Shown one piece after another: positions 36,769 through 47,389 of a DNA stretch of 64,000 bases. The notes beneath the pieces were generated by a model. That model had not been told where the DNA came from. It searched no databases and worked only from the letters and a program-made list of their open reading frames with translations. A program made the translations under genes and the position numbers. The stretch is from the NCBI RefSeq assembly GCF_009674535.1, contig NZ_WKJK01000005.1, positions 353,263-417,262 on the forward strand. Direction: 5' to 3'. Source of the DNA: Duganella guangzhouensis. GTDB taxonomy: Bacteria; Pseudomonadota; Gammaproteobacteria; Burkholderiales; Burkholderiaceae_D. The number at the start of each line of letters is the position of its first letter. The stretch's first letter is position 1.

Positions 36769-37382
36769 GAAGGCAGGCCGGCTTCACGCTGCTCGAACTG
36801 CTGGTGACCATCACCATCTTCGGCATCATGCTGGCGATCGGCATTCCCAATGCCAGCAACTGGCTGCTGGCCAACCGTGCGCGCGGCGCCAGCGAGTTTT
36901 ACGCCGAGGGCTTCAACGCGGCGCGGCGCGAGGCGGTGTCGCACAACACCGCCAGCCGCATCGTGCTGTCGGCCAATGCCAATACCGGCCAGATGGACTG
37001 GCAGGTCGATATCTGCTACATCAGCACCACCACCCAATGTCTGCCGGATCAGGATGGCTGGTCGACCACCAGCGCCGCCGCCACCAACGATCCGCTCGGC
37101 GCCAGCGGTTTCCGCTCCATCTTCCGCTCGGCCGACAGCCTGCCGACCTCGGAAGTACTGGTGCCGAGCACGCTGCCGTCCGGCAGCTCGGCGATCTATT
37201 ACACCGCGCTGGGCTGGGTCAACACCACCTATGACGAACGGCTGACCCAGCTGCGGCTGGACCCGGCCGCCAAATATGCCGCCGAAGTGCCGGTGGTGGC
37301 GCTCAACATCACGTTGGCCGGCCTGGTCGCCAAGTGCAATCCAACGCTGCCCAGCACCGACAACCGAGCCTGCCCACCATGA
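36756..37382 (+). CDS. fimT: FimT/FimU-like minor pilin (GspH family)
   Basis: A 208-residue pseudopilin. The cleavage site is RQAG|FTLLELLVTITIFGIMLAIGIP; the body has the GspH/FimT pattern (RARGASEFYAEGFNAARREAVSHN, then ASRIVLSAN). Such minor pilins prime pilus assembly, and FimT in some species binds DNA for transformation. It starts inside the end of pilE, and its TGA overlaps the pilV start. Confidence 0.88.
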   Translation: MFELRRQAGFTLLELLVTITIFGIMLAIGIPNASNWLLANRARGASEFYAEGFNAARREAVSHNTASRIVLSANANTGQMDWQVDICYISTTTQCLPDQDGWSTTSAAATNDPLGASGFRSIFRSADSLPTSEVLVPSTLPSGSSAIYYTALGWVNTTYDERLTQLRLDPAAKYAAEVPVVALNITLAGLVAKCNPTLPSTDNRACPP

Positions 37383-37807
37383 AACCCATGCTTAACCGTC
37401 GCCGCCGCCAGGGCGGTATCGCGCTGCTGGAGGCGATGCTGGCCATCGTCATCCTCGGTATTGGCCTGCTGGGCACGGTCGGCCTGCAGGCGCGCGCCTA
37501 CTCGGCGCTGTCGGACGCCGGCATGCGCGCCGAGGCTACGCTGGCCGCCGACAAGCTGATCGGTGTGATCAGCACCGACTTGCCTAACATTTTGCTGTAT
37601 CAACTCGCCTCAAACGGCACGCCCAACGACCAGCTCAAAGCCTGGGTCAAGGAAACCCAGACCAATATTCCCGGCGCGATCCTGACCGTGACGGTGACCG
37701 ACCAGCAGGCGCAAAACCGCTATCAGGTGGTGATTTTGATACGCTGGCAGCGCAAGGCCAACACCGATATGAACACCCACCGTCTCACTTCCTACATCGC
37801 GCGCTGA
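37379..37807 (+). CDS. pilV: Minor pilin PilV
   Basis: A 142-residue type IV minor pilin. After a basic leader (LNRRRRQGG) the N-terminal helix is IALLEAMLAIVILGIGLLGTVGLQARA, with Glu at position 5 of the mature protein. Ile rather than Phe at +1 is common in PilV. The ATG overlaps the fimT stop as ATGA; a second Met three codons on (37388) is equally possible. PilV joins PilW and PilX in the priming complex at the pilus tip. Confidence 0.88.
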   Translation: MKPMLNRRRRQGGIALLEAMLAIVILGIGLLGTVGLQARAYSALSDAGMRAEATLAADKLIGVISTDLPNILLYQLASNGTPNDQLKAWVKETQTNIPGAILTVTVTDQQAQNRYQVVILIRWQRKANTDMNTHRLTSYIAR

Positions 37808-37808
37808 C

Positions 37809-39023
37809 ATGAACACCTTATTCAAGCGCCGCATGGGCGGCTTCTCGCTGGTGGAATTGATGGTCAGTGTGGTGATCGGCCTGCTGGCGCTGCTGTTCGC
37901 GACCCGGCTGGTGGTGCGCGGCGAGACCAACAAGGAATCCGCCATCGGCGGCTCCGACTCGATGCAGAACGGCATGCTGGCGATGTTCCAGCTGAGCGGC
38001 GACGCCAGCATCGCCGGCTGGGGGCTGAACGACCGCACCGTGGCCGGCTGCGCCACCACCTTCAGCGACCAGCGCGGCTATCAGCTGCTGACCGCCAAGC
38101 GCGATGGCGTCAACATCACGCCGCTGGCGGCGGTGGTGATCCAGTCGAATGGCGCCAATCCGGATGTGATCTCGTTCAACAGCGGTAGCTCCAACGCCGG
38201 CGTCGGCTCGGTGCTGATGAACGGTGACTATAACGGCGAATCCTACATCGTCGGCGCTGTCGGTTCGCCGTACGGCTACAACAGCGGCGATGTGCTGGTG
38301 GTGGCGCCGCAGTCACCGGACCGGCCGTGCACCGTGGTGCAGATGGCGGGCTTCAATCCGGCCAGCATGCATGATGCCGAGATACTGCTGCAATCCGGCA
38401 GCGACTACCGCTACAACCCGGCCGCCAGCATGACGCAGGCCTATGCCAAGAGCGTCACCTTCATGTACAACCTGGGCCAGCCAGACCAACTGCATTTCCA
38501 CACCTGGTCGGTCAGCAACGGCGTGCTGCTGCTGCGCGCCACCGACCTTACCGGAGCGGAACAGGCCGGCGTGTCGGTGGCCGACAACATCGTCTCGATC
38601 AAGGCGCAATACGGTTTCGATACGCGCGTGCTGACCGACTACGATCCCAACCCGTCCGGCAACGGCACGTCGCTGGTCGCCACCGCCAACGGCGGCATGC
38701 AGCTCGGTGCCTGGAGCGCCAGCATGATCGATGCCGACAGTGACGGCAGCAGTGGCGGCCTGGGCGACTACCAGCGCATCGCCGCCGTGCGGATCGCCGT
38801 GGTGGCGCGCAGCAAGACCGTACAAAAGCCGGCGCCCGGCGCCAGCTGCACCGCCACCACCGTGATGCCGACCGTGTTCAGCACCAACGTGCCGTCCGGC
38901 GTGACGGCGGTGCCGCAGCAGGTCAACGTGGCCGTCAGCGGTGATACCGTCGACTGGAAGTGCTACACCTACCGGGTGTTCGAGACCATCGTGCCCATTC
39001 TTAATTCCCAGTACCGGCCATGA
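37809..39023 (+). CDS. pilW: Minor pilin PilW
   Basis: A 404-residue minor pilin. The cleavage site is RRMGG|FSLVELMVSVVIGLLALLFATRLV. A large head (about 370 residues) follows, with several cysteines, including one at C386-C387-like spacing near the end (DWKCYTYRVFETIVP). It starts 1 nt after the pilV stop. Its TGA lies inside the first copy of a 13-nt tandem duplication just before pilX. Confidence 0.87.
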   Translation: MNTLFKRRMGGFSLVELMVSVVIGLLALLFATRLVVRGETNKESAIGGSDSMQNGMLAMFQLSGDASIAGWGLNDRTVAGCATTFSDQRGYQLLTAKRDGVNITPLAAVVIQSNGANPDVISFNSGSSNAGVGSVLMNGDYNGESYIVGAVGSPYGYNSGDVLVVAPQSPDRPCTVVQMAGFNPASMHDAEILLQSGSDYRYNPAASMTQAYAKSVTFMYNLGQPDQLHFHTWSVSNGVLLLRATDLTGAEQAGVSVADNIVSIKAQYGFDTRVLTDYDPNPSGNGTSLVATANGGMQLGAWSASMIDADSDGSSGGLGDYQRIAAVRIAVVARSKTVQKPAPGASCTATTVMPTVFSTNVPSGVTAVPQQVNVAVSGDTVDWKCYTYRVFETIVPILNSQYRP

Positions 39024-39032
39024 GTAAGCTAA

Positions 39033-39617
39033 ATGAGTAAGCTATCCCACCGCCGCCAGCGCGGCATCGCCTTGCCCATCATGCTGATCATGCTGACAGT
39101 GATGATGGTCAGCAGCATTTACCTGCTGCGTTCCAGCACCTCGACCACGCTGACCGCCACCAATCTGGCCTACGACGCCGCCATGACCAAGGCCGCCGAC
39201 GCTGGCCTGCATGCCGGCTTCACCTATCTGCGCACGGTCAGCAACAATAACGACCTGCTGGTCAACCAGGCGGCCGCCGGCTATGTCGCCACGCTGCCGC
39301 AGACCTGGACCGTCGCCAACGCCAATTTCTGGACCGGTTCGATCACGCTGCCGGTCGACAGCGACGGCAACCGCGTCGAATACGTGATCCACCGCATGTG
39401 CAACTTCACCGGCGCCTACGACGTTTTGCCCAACAAATGCCAGACCACGGCGCCGCGTCCCGGCACCACCGGTCCGCGCGCGCTGGGCGAAACCCTGAAA
39501 GTGGATGCCTCCAATCTGGCCAGCGCGGCGCAGATTCATTACGTGGTAACCGCGCGCGTGTTCGGCCCGCGCGGCGGCAATGTGGTGACGCAGGCCGTCA
39601 TCATGAAGGGGCCGTGA
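39033..39617 (+). CDS. pilX: Minor pilin PilX
   Basis: A 194-residue PilX-type pilin. The N-terminus RRQRGIALPIMLIMLTVMMVSSIYLLRSS resembles PilX: the Gly cleavage site is kept but the usual Glu5 is absent, as is common in the family that caps the helix differently. The head contains a Cys pair. The ATG at 39033 is the second of two in a short duplication; the first is out of frame. pilY1 starts 20 nt after its stop. Confidence 0.85.
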   Translation: MSKLSHRRQRGIALPIMLIMLTVMMVSSIYLLRSSTSTTLTATNLAYDAAMTKAADAGLHAGFTYLRTVSNNNDLLVNQAAAGYVATLPQTWTVANANFWTGSITLPVDSDGNRVEYVIHRMCNFTGAYDVLPNKCQTTAPRPGTTGPRALGETLKVDASNLASAAQIHYVVTARVFGPRGGNVVTQAVIMKGP

Positions 39618-39637
39618 GGCCAGACAGGAACGACATC

Positions 39638-42600
39638 ATGAAAAAGCTACTTTCCATTCTGGCCCTGCTGGCAATCTTGCAGGCGCACGCCGCCACCACG
39701 CAGATCGCCCAGGTGCCGCTGCTGAACATCACCGGCACCGGCACCGTCAAGCCGAATTTGATGCTGCTGTTCGATAACTCCGGCTCGATGGACCAGACTT
39801 ACACGCCGGACTATGTCAATGACAGCCTGTGCCGCAGCAACGTCTCGCTGGCGGCCGGCGTGATGGCGTGTAACGTCGGCCATCCGCCGTTCATGAGCCC
39901 GGACTTCAACAAGCAGTACTACAACCCGGCCATTCACTACCAGGTGCCGATCAAGGCCGACGGCAGCTATTATCCGGAGCAGACCGCCGCCAACACCACC
40001 AACTGGACCGTGGTCAGCAACGATGGCTTCGGCGCCCGCCTGGCCGACCTGTACAGCAATACCGGCACCTCCAATATCAATCTGGTGTCCGGCTTTCCGG
40101 ATTTGAAATGGTGCACCAGTAGCAGCAGTGGAGTGTGCCAGTTCAACAGCGCGACTTACTCGTATCCGGACGCGACCTATAAAACGGCGGTGGCCATCAC
40201 CACCGCGCCTTACTATTACACCATCGGCGTCGGCCAATACTGCACCGACGACACCATGAAGACCTGCAAGTCCACCACCATCGGCGCATCGGCGCCGACC
40301 GGCTATCCGGTGGCGGTCAAGGTGCGCTGGTGCAGCGACAAGCTGCTGACCCAGTGCCAGGGCAAGCGGGTGGGCAGCTACATCTATCCAAGCTATTCGC
40401 AGCCGGCCGGCGCGGTGGCCTCGTATGGCACGATTGCGATCGGCGCTTCGGCCGGCGCCAATTCGCTGGCCATTTCCACCATCGTGGTGGCCGAGTCCAG
40501 CAGCAACGTCACCATCAGCAACGGCACCATGACGGCCAGCACTGGCACCAACACCGCGCTCAAGCAGCAGACCATGGCCAGCACGGTGGCCGCCAGCATC
40601 ATCGCCCGCAGCACCACCAACCAGTACTACGCCTGCGTCAAGACGCCGACCGGCCAGAGCACGGTGCCGGCCTGCAGCGTGTTCGGCATTACGCTGACGG
40701 CGGAGAACGTGGTGGCGGTGGTGCCGGTCACCTGTACCGGCACCAAGAGCCTGACCAACTGCAATATCGTCACCGACAGCTCGCGTTCGGGCTGGGGTTT
40801 TACCGTGACCACCACCCAGTCGCGCATCGCGCCGGCTTATGTGACCTTCAGCGGCACCACGTCGAGCTCGACCTCGGCCACGATGGGCGCCAGCAAGTAC
40901 AACTCCACCAATCTGTTCAGCAGCAACCTGTCGCTGGGTAAAAGCCAGAGCGCGACGGCGGTGGCCACCACGTTTAGCAACCAGATCGGCACCAGCGGCA
41001 CCTACAAGGCCTATCTGGGCACCAATACCACGTGCGGCATCACCGGCCTGACCGCCGCCAGCGTGTGCGTGGTCGACAGTGGCGCGCTGACCAATACCGG
41101 CGCGCTGACCATCGGCACCATCAGCAACGCCGGCTCGCTGACCTACACCACCACCGCCGCCGTGATGGACTCGATCCCGATCACCACCGCCGCCATCGCG
41201 GCCGGCTCGGCCGCGCCGAATCCGTTCGTGCGGGTGAATATCGTCAGCGGCCAGACCTATACCAAAGGCACCGACCGCACCGATTGCGCCGGCACCACCT
41301 GCACCTATGCCGAAGAGATGACCAACTTCGCCAACTGGTACGTCTACTACAAGAGCCGGCTGCAAATGATGAAGACTTCGGTCGGCATCGCGTTCTCGCC
41401 GCTGACCGCGAACTACAAAGTTGGTTACGTCAAACTGTCCAACGCCGGCGCCAGCAGCCCGATGGACCTGAAACCAGCTGATTTCACCGGTAGCGCGCGC
41501 ACCAGCTGGTACAGCACGTTGTACGCCACCACCACCTCCGGTTCGACCCCGATCCGCACCGCGATGGACAACGTCGGCCGCATGTTTGCCAACCTGTCGC
41601 CATACAACTATGCCGCCGGCCAGGAAGTGGTGCAGTACCCGTGCCAGCCCAACTTCATGATCCTGACCACCGACGGTTACTGGAACGGCAGCAGCACCTC
41701 CAACGTGGTCAACAATGACAACGTCGAAAACGCGGCCCGCTTCTGTACCTATGCTTCCGGCTGCGTCGACACCCGCTCGCAGAGCCAGCCATCGATTTCG
41801 GACGTGGCGCTGCACTGGTATAACGGCGGTTCCAGCACCACCACCATATCGCTGCGGCCAACGCTGGAGCCGGATATGACCAAGCCCGGCTCAGTGCCGG
41901 CCGCCAGCGGCGAAAACACCCACCTGCACATGAATACCTACACGCTGGGGCTGGGCGTGGACGGGGTGATGACCTATGAAGCCAATTACGATACCGCGCC
42001 CAAGTCGGGCGGCGACTTCTACAATCTGATTACCCAGGCCACCACCGGCTGCTCGTGGAACGGCGGCGGCGCCTATGTGTGGCCGGACCCGGACGTGACC
42101 AACACCGCCAGCACGGTGCAGGAACGGGTGGACGATCTGTGGCACGCCGCCATCAACGGCCACGGCAAATATTTCAGCGCACAGAACCCGAAAGAGGTGG
42201 TGAACGGCCTCAGCGAAGCGCTGTCGAATATGCAGGTGCGCACCGGCTCGGCGGCTGCGGCGGCGACCTCGACGCCGAACATCACGCTGACCGACAACGA
42301 CATCTTCTCGGCCACCTTTACCACCGTACGCTGGTACGGCGAGCTGACCGACCGCAAGATCGACACCACCACCGGTGACGTCATCAACACGGCGCTGTGG
42401 AGCACCAGCACCACGGTCGGCAAGAAAGCCGGCTCCAGCACCGTCACCGACCAGCGCAAGATCCTGATGATGAAGCCGGACCAGTTGCCGAACAGCGATC
42501 CGATCAACTTCCTGTACGACGCCATGGATACCACGGCGCAGAACTGGTTCAAGAACAAGTGCAGCGTACTGTCGCAATGCACGCTGCTGTCGGCCGCCGA

Positions 42601-44209
42601 CAAGGTCACCGTCAACACCGGCGCCAACATGGTGAACTGGCTGCGCGGCAACCAGACCTATGCCGACGACAACCTGTTCCGCGCCTTCACCACCACCACC
42701 GACAGTTCCGGCAACGTGGTGCCGATTGTGGTGGGGGACATCGCCTCGTCCAAGCCGGCCTATGTGCGCGAGCCGCGCAACAGCTACCCGGACACCGACT
42801 ACGCCACCTTCAAGGCCACGTACGCCACCCGTTCCGGCACCGTCTACGTGGCGGCCAATGACGGCATGCTGCACGCCTTCAACGTTGCCGACGGCACCGA
42901 GCGTTGGGCGTATGTGCCGCGCATCGTCATGAGCAAGCTGCCGGCGCTGGCCAGCACCACTTACGGCACCAACCACATCTTCACCGCCGATGGTTCGCCG
43001 GAAACCGCCGACGTCAAGTTGAGCAGCGGCTGGCGCACCGTGCTGGTGGGCGGCCTCAACGCCGGCGGCCGCGGCTATTACGCGCTGGACGTGACCGATC
43101 CGGCCGCGCCCAAAATCCTGTGGGAGATCTGCGCCGACGCCACCGTCTGCACCCAGCACAACGAGCCCAACATGGGGCTCAGCTTCGGCAATCCGCAGTT
43201 CGGCAAATGGCAGGGCAAGTGGGTGGTGTTCCTGACCTCGGGCTATAACAACGTGTCGGGTACCGACGGTGTGGCGGCCGGTACCGGTGTCGGCACGCTG
43301 TACGTGGTCGAGGTGGCGACCGGCAATGTGCTGGCGCGCGTCACCACTGCCGGCGACACCACCACGCCATCCGGCCTGGCCAAGATTACCGCCATCAGCG
43401 ACGATCCGCTGACCGACCCGACCGTGACCTATATCTACGGCGGCGACAACCAGGGTCAGATGTGGCGCTTCGACCTGACCAGCAGCAGCGGCAGTATCAC
43501 CTCCTTGCTGATGGCCAACGCCGGCAGCACCAAGCCGATCACCACCCGGCCGGACGTGACCAATTGCGGCGTGACCGTGACCAGCACCGATAGCTCGACC
43601 GGCCTCACGACCACCTCGGTCAAGGCGCAGCGGGTGGTGTTGTTTGGCACCGGCCGGCTGCTGGACGTGCCGGACACCACCAACACCGACGTGCAGAGCC
43701 TGTATGCCATCAAGGACAGTGGCACTGCGGTTGGCACCGTCCCGAACTCGACGTTGGTGCAGCAGGTGCTGAGCGTGCAGGGGTCGTCCAGCAACACTGT
43801 GACCTATGCCGTGACCAGCAACAACGTCGACCTGACGCAGAAAAACGGCTGGTACTTCAACTGGAACCTGAACGCTGGGGAGCGCATGAACCTGGATCCG
43901 CAGATTGTCAGCGGCGTGGTCAACGTGGTCACCAATATTCCGAGCTCGTCGTCGGCCTGCTCGGTGGGCGGCACCAGTAATCTGTATCAGGTGGACGTGT
44001 GTACCGGGCAGGGCGTCAATGGCGACCCGGCTGGCACCACGCTGTCCAGCACCTCGGCGGCGGTCGGCTTCATCATCGTAAGGCTGCCGAGCGGCCAGCT
44101 GAAGCTGATTACCACCTTTGCCGACGGTACCAATACCACCAGCAAAACCAAGGAACTCGACACGGCCGAGGCACACCGGGTCGGTTGGCGTCGAATCAAA
44201 GGGCAATAA
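39638..44209 (+). CDS. pilY1: Type IV pilus tip adhesin PilY1
   Basis: A 1523-residue secreted protein. The signal peptide (residues 1-19, ending QAHA) is followed by a von Willebrand A domain with the MIDAS motif DNSGSM (about residue 47) interrupted by a large Thr/Ser-rich insert (about 180-530), then the domain's remainder ([21 protein letters not shown]). The C-terminal half is the PilC/PilY1 beta-propeller ([50 protein letters not shown]). PilY1 acts in adhesion, surface sensing and pilus extension. The Asp-rich calcium loop usually found before the YxGD segment is not recognisable. Last gene of the operon. Confidence 0.93.
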   Translation: MKKLLSILALLAILQAHAATTQIAQVPLLNITGTGTVKPNLMLLFDNSGSMDQTYTPDYVNDSLCRSNVSLAAGVMACNVGHPPFMSPDFNKQYYNPAIHYQVPIKADGSYYPEQTAANTTNWTVVSNDGFGARLADLYSNTGTSNINLVSGFPDLKWCTSSSSGVCQFNSATYSYPDATYKTAVAITTAPYYYTIGVGQYCTDDTMKTCKSTTIGASAPTGYPVAVKVRWCSDKLLTQCQGKRVGSYIYPSYSQPAGAVASYGTIAIGASAGANSLAISTIVVAESSSNVTISNGTMTASTGTNTALKQQTMASTVAASIIARSTTNQYYACVKTPTGQSTVPACSVFGITLTAENVVAVVPVTCTGTKSLTNCNIVTDSSRSGWGFTVTTTQSRIAPAYVTFSGTTSSSTSATMGASKYNSTNLFSSNLSLGKSQSATAVATTFSNQIGTSGTYKAYLGTNTTCGITGLTAASVCVVDSGALTNTGALTIGTISNAGSLTYTTTAAVMDSIPITTAAIAAGSAAPNPFVRVNIVSGQTYTKGTDRTDCAGTTCTYAEEMTNFANWYVYYKSRLQMMKTSVGIAFSPLTANYKVGYVKLSNAGASSPMDLKPADFTGSARTSWYSTLYATTTSGSTPIRTAMDNVGRMFANLSPYNYAAGQEVVQYPCQPNFMILTTDGYWNGSSTSNVVNNDNVENAARFCTYASGCVDTRSQSQPSISDVALHWYNGGSSTTTISLRPTLEPDMTKPGSVPAASGENTHLHMNTYTLGLGVDGVMTYEANYDTAPKSGGDFYNLITQATTGCSWNGGGAYVWPDPDVTNTASTVQERVDDLWHAAINGHGKYFSAQNPKEVVNGLSEALSNMQVRTGSAAAAATSTPNITLTDNDIFSATFTTVRWYGELTDRKIDTTTGDVINTALWSTSTTVGKKAGSSTVTDQRKILMMKPDQLPNSDPINFLYDAMDTTAQNWFKNKCSVLSQCTLLSAADKVTVNTGANMVNWLRGNQTYADDNLFRAFTTTTDSSGNVVPIVVGDIASSKPAYVREPRNSYPDTDYATFKATYATRSGTVYVAANDGMLHAFNVADGTERWAYVPRIVMSKLPALASTTYGTNHIFTADGSPETADVKLSSGWRTVLVGGLNAGGRGYYALDVTDPAAPKILWEICADATVCTQHNEPNMGLSFGNPQFGKWQGKWVVFLTSGYNNVSGTDGVAAGTGVGTLYVVEVATGNVLARVTTAGDTTTPSGLAKITAISDDPLTDPTVTYIYGGDNQGQMWRFDLTSSSGSITSLLMANAGSTKPITTRPDVTNCGVTVTSTDSSTGLTTTSVKAQRVVLFGTGRLLDVPDTTNTDVQSLYAIKDSGTAVGTVPNSTLVQQVLSVQGSSSNTVTYAVTSNNVDLTQKNGWYFNWNLNAGERMNLDPQIVSGVVNVVTNIPSSSSACSVGGTSNLYQVDVCTGQGVNGDPAGTTLSSTSAAVGFIIVRLPSGQLKLITTFADGTNTTSKTKELDTAEAHRVGWRRIKGQ

Positions 44210-44276
44210 AGGCGACGGGGCGGCTAACTGCCGGTATAATCGAGGGTTTTGCAGAACCGCCTCAGATCGCTCACAC

Positions 44277-45953
44277 ATGGTCAACGATAACGAAAACGTA
44301 ACTCCCGACAGTAACGACGCCAACCTGGACGACAGCACGTCGGTCGGCAGCAATAAAACGCCGGCGCTGATCGAGCGCGAAGTGCAGCGTCGCCGCACCT
44401 TCGGCATCATCTCCCACCCGGATGCGGGTAAAACCACGCTGACCGAAAAGCTGCTGCTGTTCTCGGGCGCGATCCAGATGGCGGGCACCGTGAAGGCCCG
44501 TAAATCGGGCCGTCACGCCACCTCCGACTGGATGGAGATTGAGAAGCAGCGCGGCATCTCGGTGGCCTCGTCGGTGATGCAGTTCGAATTCCGCGACCAC
44601 GTGGTCAACCTGCTGGACACCCCGGGCCACCAGGACTTTTCCGAAGACACTTACCGCGTGCTGACCGCCGTCGACTCGGCGCTGATGGTGATTGACGCCG
44701 CCAAGGGCGTGGAAGCGCAGACCATCAAACTGCTGGACGTGTGCCGCATGCGGAATACGCCGATCGTCACCTTCATGAACAAAATGGACCGCGAAACCCG
44801 CGATCCGCTGGAACTGCTGGACGAGCTGGAATCGGTGCTGAAAATCCAATGCGCGCCGGTGACCTGGCCGATCGGCATGGGCAAGAACTTCCGCGGCGTG
44901 TACCACCTGTTGAACGACACCATCATGCTGTTCAAGGCTGGTGAAGAGAAGGCTGACGGCGCGTTCGAACTGATCGAAGGCATCGACAATCCACGCCTGC
45001 AGGAAATGTTCCCGCTGGAGATGGATCAGTTGCGGATGGAAGTGGAGCTGGTCAACGGCGCCTCCAACCCGTTCGACCTGGAGCAATTCCTGGCCGGCGT
45101 GCAAACCCCGGTCTTCTTCGGCTCCGCCATCAACAACTTCGGCGTGCGCGAGATTCTGTCGGCGTTGGTCGACTGGGCGCCGGCGCCGCGCGAGCGCGAC
45201 GCCACCGTGCGCGCGGTCGATCCGAAAGAACTGCCATTCTCCGGCTTCGTGTTCAAAATCCAGGCCAATATGGACCCGGCGCACCGTGACCGCATCGCCT
45301 TCCTGCGCGTTTGCTCGGGCAAATTCGAGCGTGGCATGAAAGTGAAGCACCTGCGTCTGGGGCGCGAAATCAAAGTGTCGTCGGTCGTGACCTTCATGGC
45401 CTCGACCCGCGAACAGGTGGAAGAAGCGTACGCCGGCGACATTATCGGCCTGCCGAACCACGGCAACATGCAGATTGGTGACTCCTTCTCCGAGGGCGAA
45501 ATGCTGACTTTCACCGGCATCCCATTCTTCGCGCCGGACTTCTTCCGCCAGGTACGCATCCGTAACCCGCTGAAAATCAAGCAGCTGCACAAAGGTCTGC
45601 AGCAGCTGGGCGAAGAGGGCGCGGTGCAGGTCTTTAAACCGGTACAAGGCGGCGAACTGGTCTTGGGCGCGGTCGGCGTGCTGCAGTTTGAAGTGGTAGC
45701 GAGCCGACTGATGAACGAATACGGTGTCGACGCCGTGTTTGAAAGCACCAGCATCAGCAGCGCGCGTTGGGTATCGAGCGACGACAAGAAAGCGCTGTCC
45801 GACTTCGAAGACGCGCTGGGCCACAACGTCGCCTACGACGCTGCCGGCAACATGGCCTATCTGGCAACAAGCGGCGTCAACCTGCGCCTGACGCAGGAAC
45901 GCTGGCCGAAACTGCAATTCCACGCCACCCGCGAACACTCCGCCAAGCTGTAA
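44277..45953 (+). CDS. prfC: Peptide chain release factor 3
   Basis: A 558-residue translational GTPase that recycles RF1 and RF2. The P-loop is HPDAGKTT, switch II is DTPGHQD and the NKMD motif is present, followed by domains II and III. About 25 residues of Asp/Asn-rich N-terminal extension precede the core (E. coli RF3 has 529 residues). I start at the ATG at 44277; a longer frame reading into pilY1 has no support. A TATAAT box at 44235-44240 lies ahead, with no good -35. Confidence 0.96.
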   Translation: MVNDNENVTPDSNDANLDDSTSVGSNKTPALIEREVQRRRTFGIISHPDAGKTTLTEKLLLFSGAIQMAGTVKARKSGRHATSDWMEIEKQRGISVASSVMQFEFRDHVVNLLDTPGHQDFSEDTYRVLTAVDSALMVIDAAKGVEAQTIKLLDVCRMRNTPIVTFMNKMDRETRDPLELLDELESVLKIQCAPVTWPIGMGKNFRGVYHLLNDTIMLFKAGEEKADGAFELIEGIDNPRLQEMFPLEMDQLRMEVELVNGASNPFDLEQFLAGVQTPVFFGSAINNFGVREILSALVDWAPAPRERDATVRAVDPKELPFSGFVFKIQANMDPAHRDRIAFLRVCSGKFERGMKVKHLRLGREIKVSSVVTFMASTREQVEEAYAGDIIGLPNHGNMQIGDSFSEGEMLTFTGIPFFAPDFFRQVRIRNPLKIKQLHKGLQQLGEEGAVQVFKPVQGGELVLGAVGVLQFEVVASRLMNEYGVDAVFESTSISSARWVSSDDKKALSDFEDALGHNVAYDAAGNMAYLATSGVNLRLTQERWPKLQFHATREHSAKL

Positions 45954-45958
45954 CAACT

Positions 45959-46046
45959 CCGGGGTCAGGTCCATCATTTCTACACGAGCTGGGCCGTTGC
46001 GTCCGCAACGGACCAGCCCGTGTAGAAATGATGGACCTGACCCCGG
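45959..46046. repeat. 88-nt long inverted repeat (REPIN-like), possible terminator
   Basis: Outer arms of 28 nt (45959-45986 and 46019-46046) match perfectly; inside, 5-bp and 8-bp stems continue the hairpin with two single mismatches. Each arm begins with the GGGGTCAGGTCC sequence typical of REP elements moved by RAYT transposases (established for that class; assignment here is by eye). It fills the gap between convergent prfC and xth. TTTTT follows on the plus strand, so it may also terminate prfC. No RAYT gene is in the window. Confidence 0.75.
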
Positions 46047-46050
46047 GTTT

Positions 46051-46824
46051 TTATAAGTTCAGTTCGATCCAGACTGGTGCGTGGTCGCTGGGTTTTTCGC
46101 GGCCGCGTACGGCACGGTCGACTTCGGCCGCTTTCAGTGCCGGCGTCAGGCTGGGGCTGATTAGCAAGTGGTCGATCCGCAGCCCGGCATCACGTCCGTA
46201 AGCATTACGGAAATAATCCCAGAAGGTATAGATGGTTTCGTCCGGATGCTTGCTGCGCAGGGCGTCGCACCAGCCCTGATTCAACAAGGTTTGATAGGCG
46301 ACGCGTACTTCGGGACGGAATAGGGCGTCATCCACCCAGCGTTCAGGCTTATATACGTCTTTTTCGGTGGGAATAATGTTGTAGTCGCCGGCCAGTACCG
46401 CTGCCGCGCCGCTGTCGATTAATTTCTCCGCATGCAGAATAAATCGTTCCAGCCATTTCAGCTTGTAATCGAATTTTGGGCCTGGGGCTGGATTGCCGTT
46501 TGGTAGATATAAGCCACCAATTAATATGCCATTGACCATCGCTTCGATATAACGGCTTTGATTATCTTCGGGATCGCCAGGTAAGCCGCGTCCGGTTTCG
46601 ATCGGTGTCTGCCCGCGCGCTAATATCGCTACGCCATTCCAGCTTTTTTGCCCATGCCAGATGGCGCCATAACCGGCGTCTTTAATCGCGGCTTCGGGAA
46701 ATTTCTCTTGTAGGGCTTTTAATTCCTGCAGGCAGACGACATCCGGCTGGGTCTCATCCAACCACTGGAGTAGGGCGGGCAGCCGGCTGCCGATGCCATT
46801 GACGTTGTAAGTTGCGATACGCAT
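46051..46824 (-). CDS. xth: Exodeoxyribonuclease III
   Basis: A 257-residue AP endonuclease/3'-5' exonuclease of base-excision repair. Motifs: MRIATYNVNGI, LQELKA with the metal-binding Glu, AGDYNI, LRIDHLLIS and the C-terminal PSDHAPVWIEL with the catalytic His. Length is normal for XthA. It is convergent with prfC, separated by the long inverted repeat. Confidence 0.95.
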   Translation of the reverse strand: MRIATYNVNGIGSRLPALLQWLDETQPDVVCLQELKALQEKFPEAAIKDAGYGAIWHGQKSWNGVAILARGQTPIETGRGLPGDPEDNQSRYIEAMVNGILIGGLYLPNGNPAPGPKFDYKLKWLERFILHAEKLIDSGAAAVLAGDYNIIPTEKDVYKPERWVDDALFRPEVRVAYQTLLNQGWCDALRSKHPDETIYTFWDYFRNAYGRDAGLRIDHLLISPSLTPALKAAEVDRAVRGREKPSDHAPVWIELNL

Positions 46825-46942
46825 TCCAATAGTTTAAACCGATCTGGACGGTGTCGGCGTACGCCAGGCCACCGAAAATGCCCTTTTTTATGCCAACTCT
46901 TGGCGCGTTGTCGCCAGTTTCTGGCGTCACTCGTCATTTCGC

Positions 46943-46988
46943 TTGACAGCGCCGCTAGTTTTGTCTACTGTATTAATCAACTAATACA
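46943..46988 (+). promoter_or_regulatory. Promoter with overlapping operator of the GntR-ABC operon
   Basis: A perfect TTGACA -35 box (46943-46948), a 17-nt spacer and a TACTGT -10 box (46966-46971). The inverted repeat TGTATTA-N6-TAATACA (46969-46988) covers the -10 box and start point. A repressor bound there would block RNA polymerase, so autorepression by the GntR protein at 47003 is likely. Confidence 0.7.
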
Positions 46989-47002
46989 CATATACGGTTG
47001 CC

Positions 47003-47389
47003 ATGGCTGCCCACACCGCATCACTGTTTTCCATCACGACCGGCTCGTCCGATCCGATTTATCGGCAATTGATCGAGCAGGTCCGCCGTTTGATTGCCGC
47101 CGCTGTGTTAAATCCCGGCGATATATTGCCGTCGGTGCGCGATGTGGCGACCACATTGGCAGTGAATCCTATGACGGTTTCCAAAGCTTATAACATGATG
47201 GAAACCGAGGGTTTATTAACCCGCGCCCGTGGCGTTGGCATGCTGGTCGCGCAGACGCAATCAACGCAGGAAAAAGAACATTTAATTATTCCAACGCTGG
47301 AAAGGGCCGCGACCGAGGCCCGCCAGCTGGGATTGGACCCCGAAACGGTTGTGCTTCTGTTTAAAAAAATTCTTGGAGAAAGCAAATGA
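47003..47389 (+). CDS. GntR-family regulator, YtrA subfamily
   Basis: A 128-residue regulator. The GntR winged helix-turn-helix is at about residues 17-82 (DPIYRQLIEQVRRLIAAAVLNPGDILPSVRDVATTLAVNPMTVSKAYNMMETEGLL). Only a short C-terminal helical tail of about 40 residues follows, which defines the YtrA subfamily, usually linked to ABC exporters as here. The ABC ATPase gene overlaps its stop as ATGA. An inverted repeat at 46969-46988 is the likely operator. The inducer is unknown; related systems respond to cell-wall antibiotics. Confidence 0.92.
   Translation: MAAHTASLFSITTGSSDPIYRQLIEQVRRLIAAAVLNPGDILPSVRDVATTLAVNPMTVSKAYNMMETEGLLTRARGVGMLVAQTQSTQEKEHLIIPTLERAATEARQLGLDPETVVLLFKKILGESK

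Noticed and set aside
44118..44276. N-terminal extension of RF3 into pilY1
   Set aside because: The extra residues are encoded by the end of pilY1 and the intergenic region and have no similarity to RF3.
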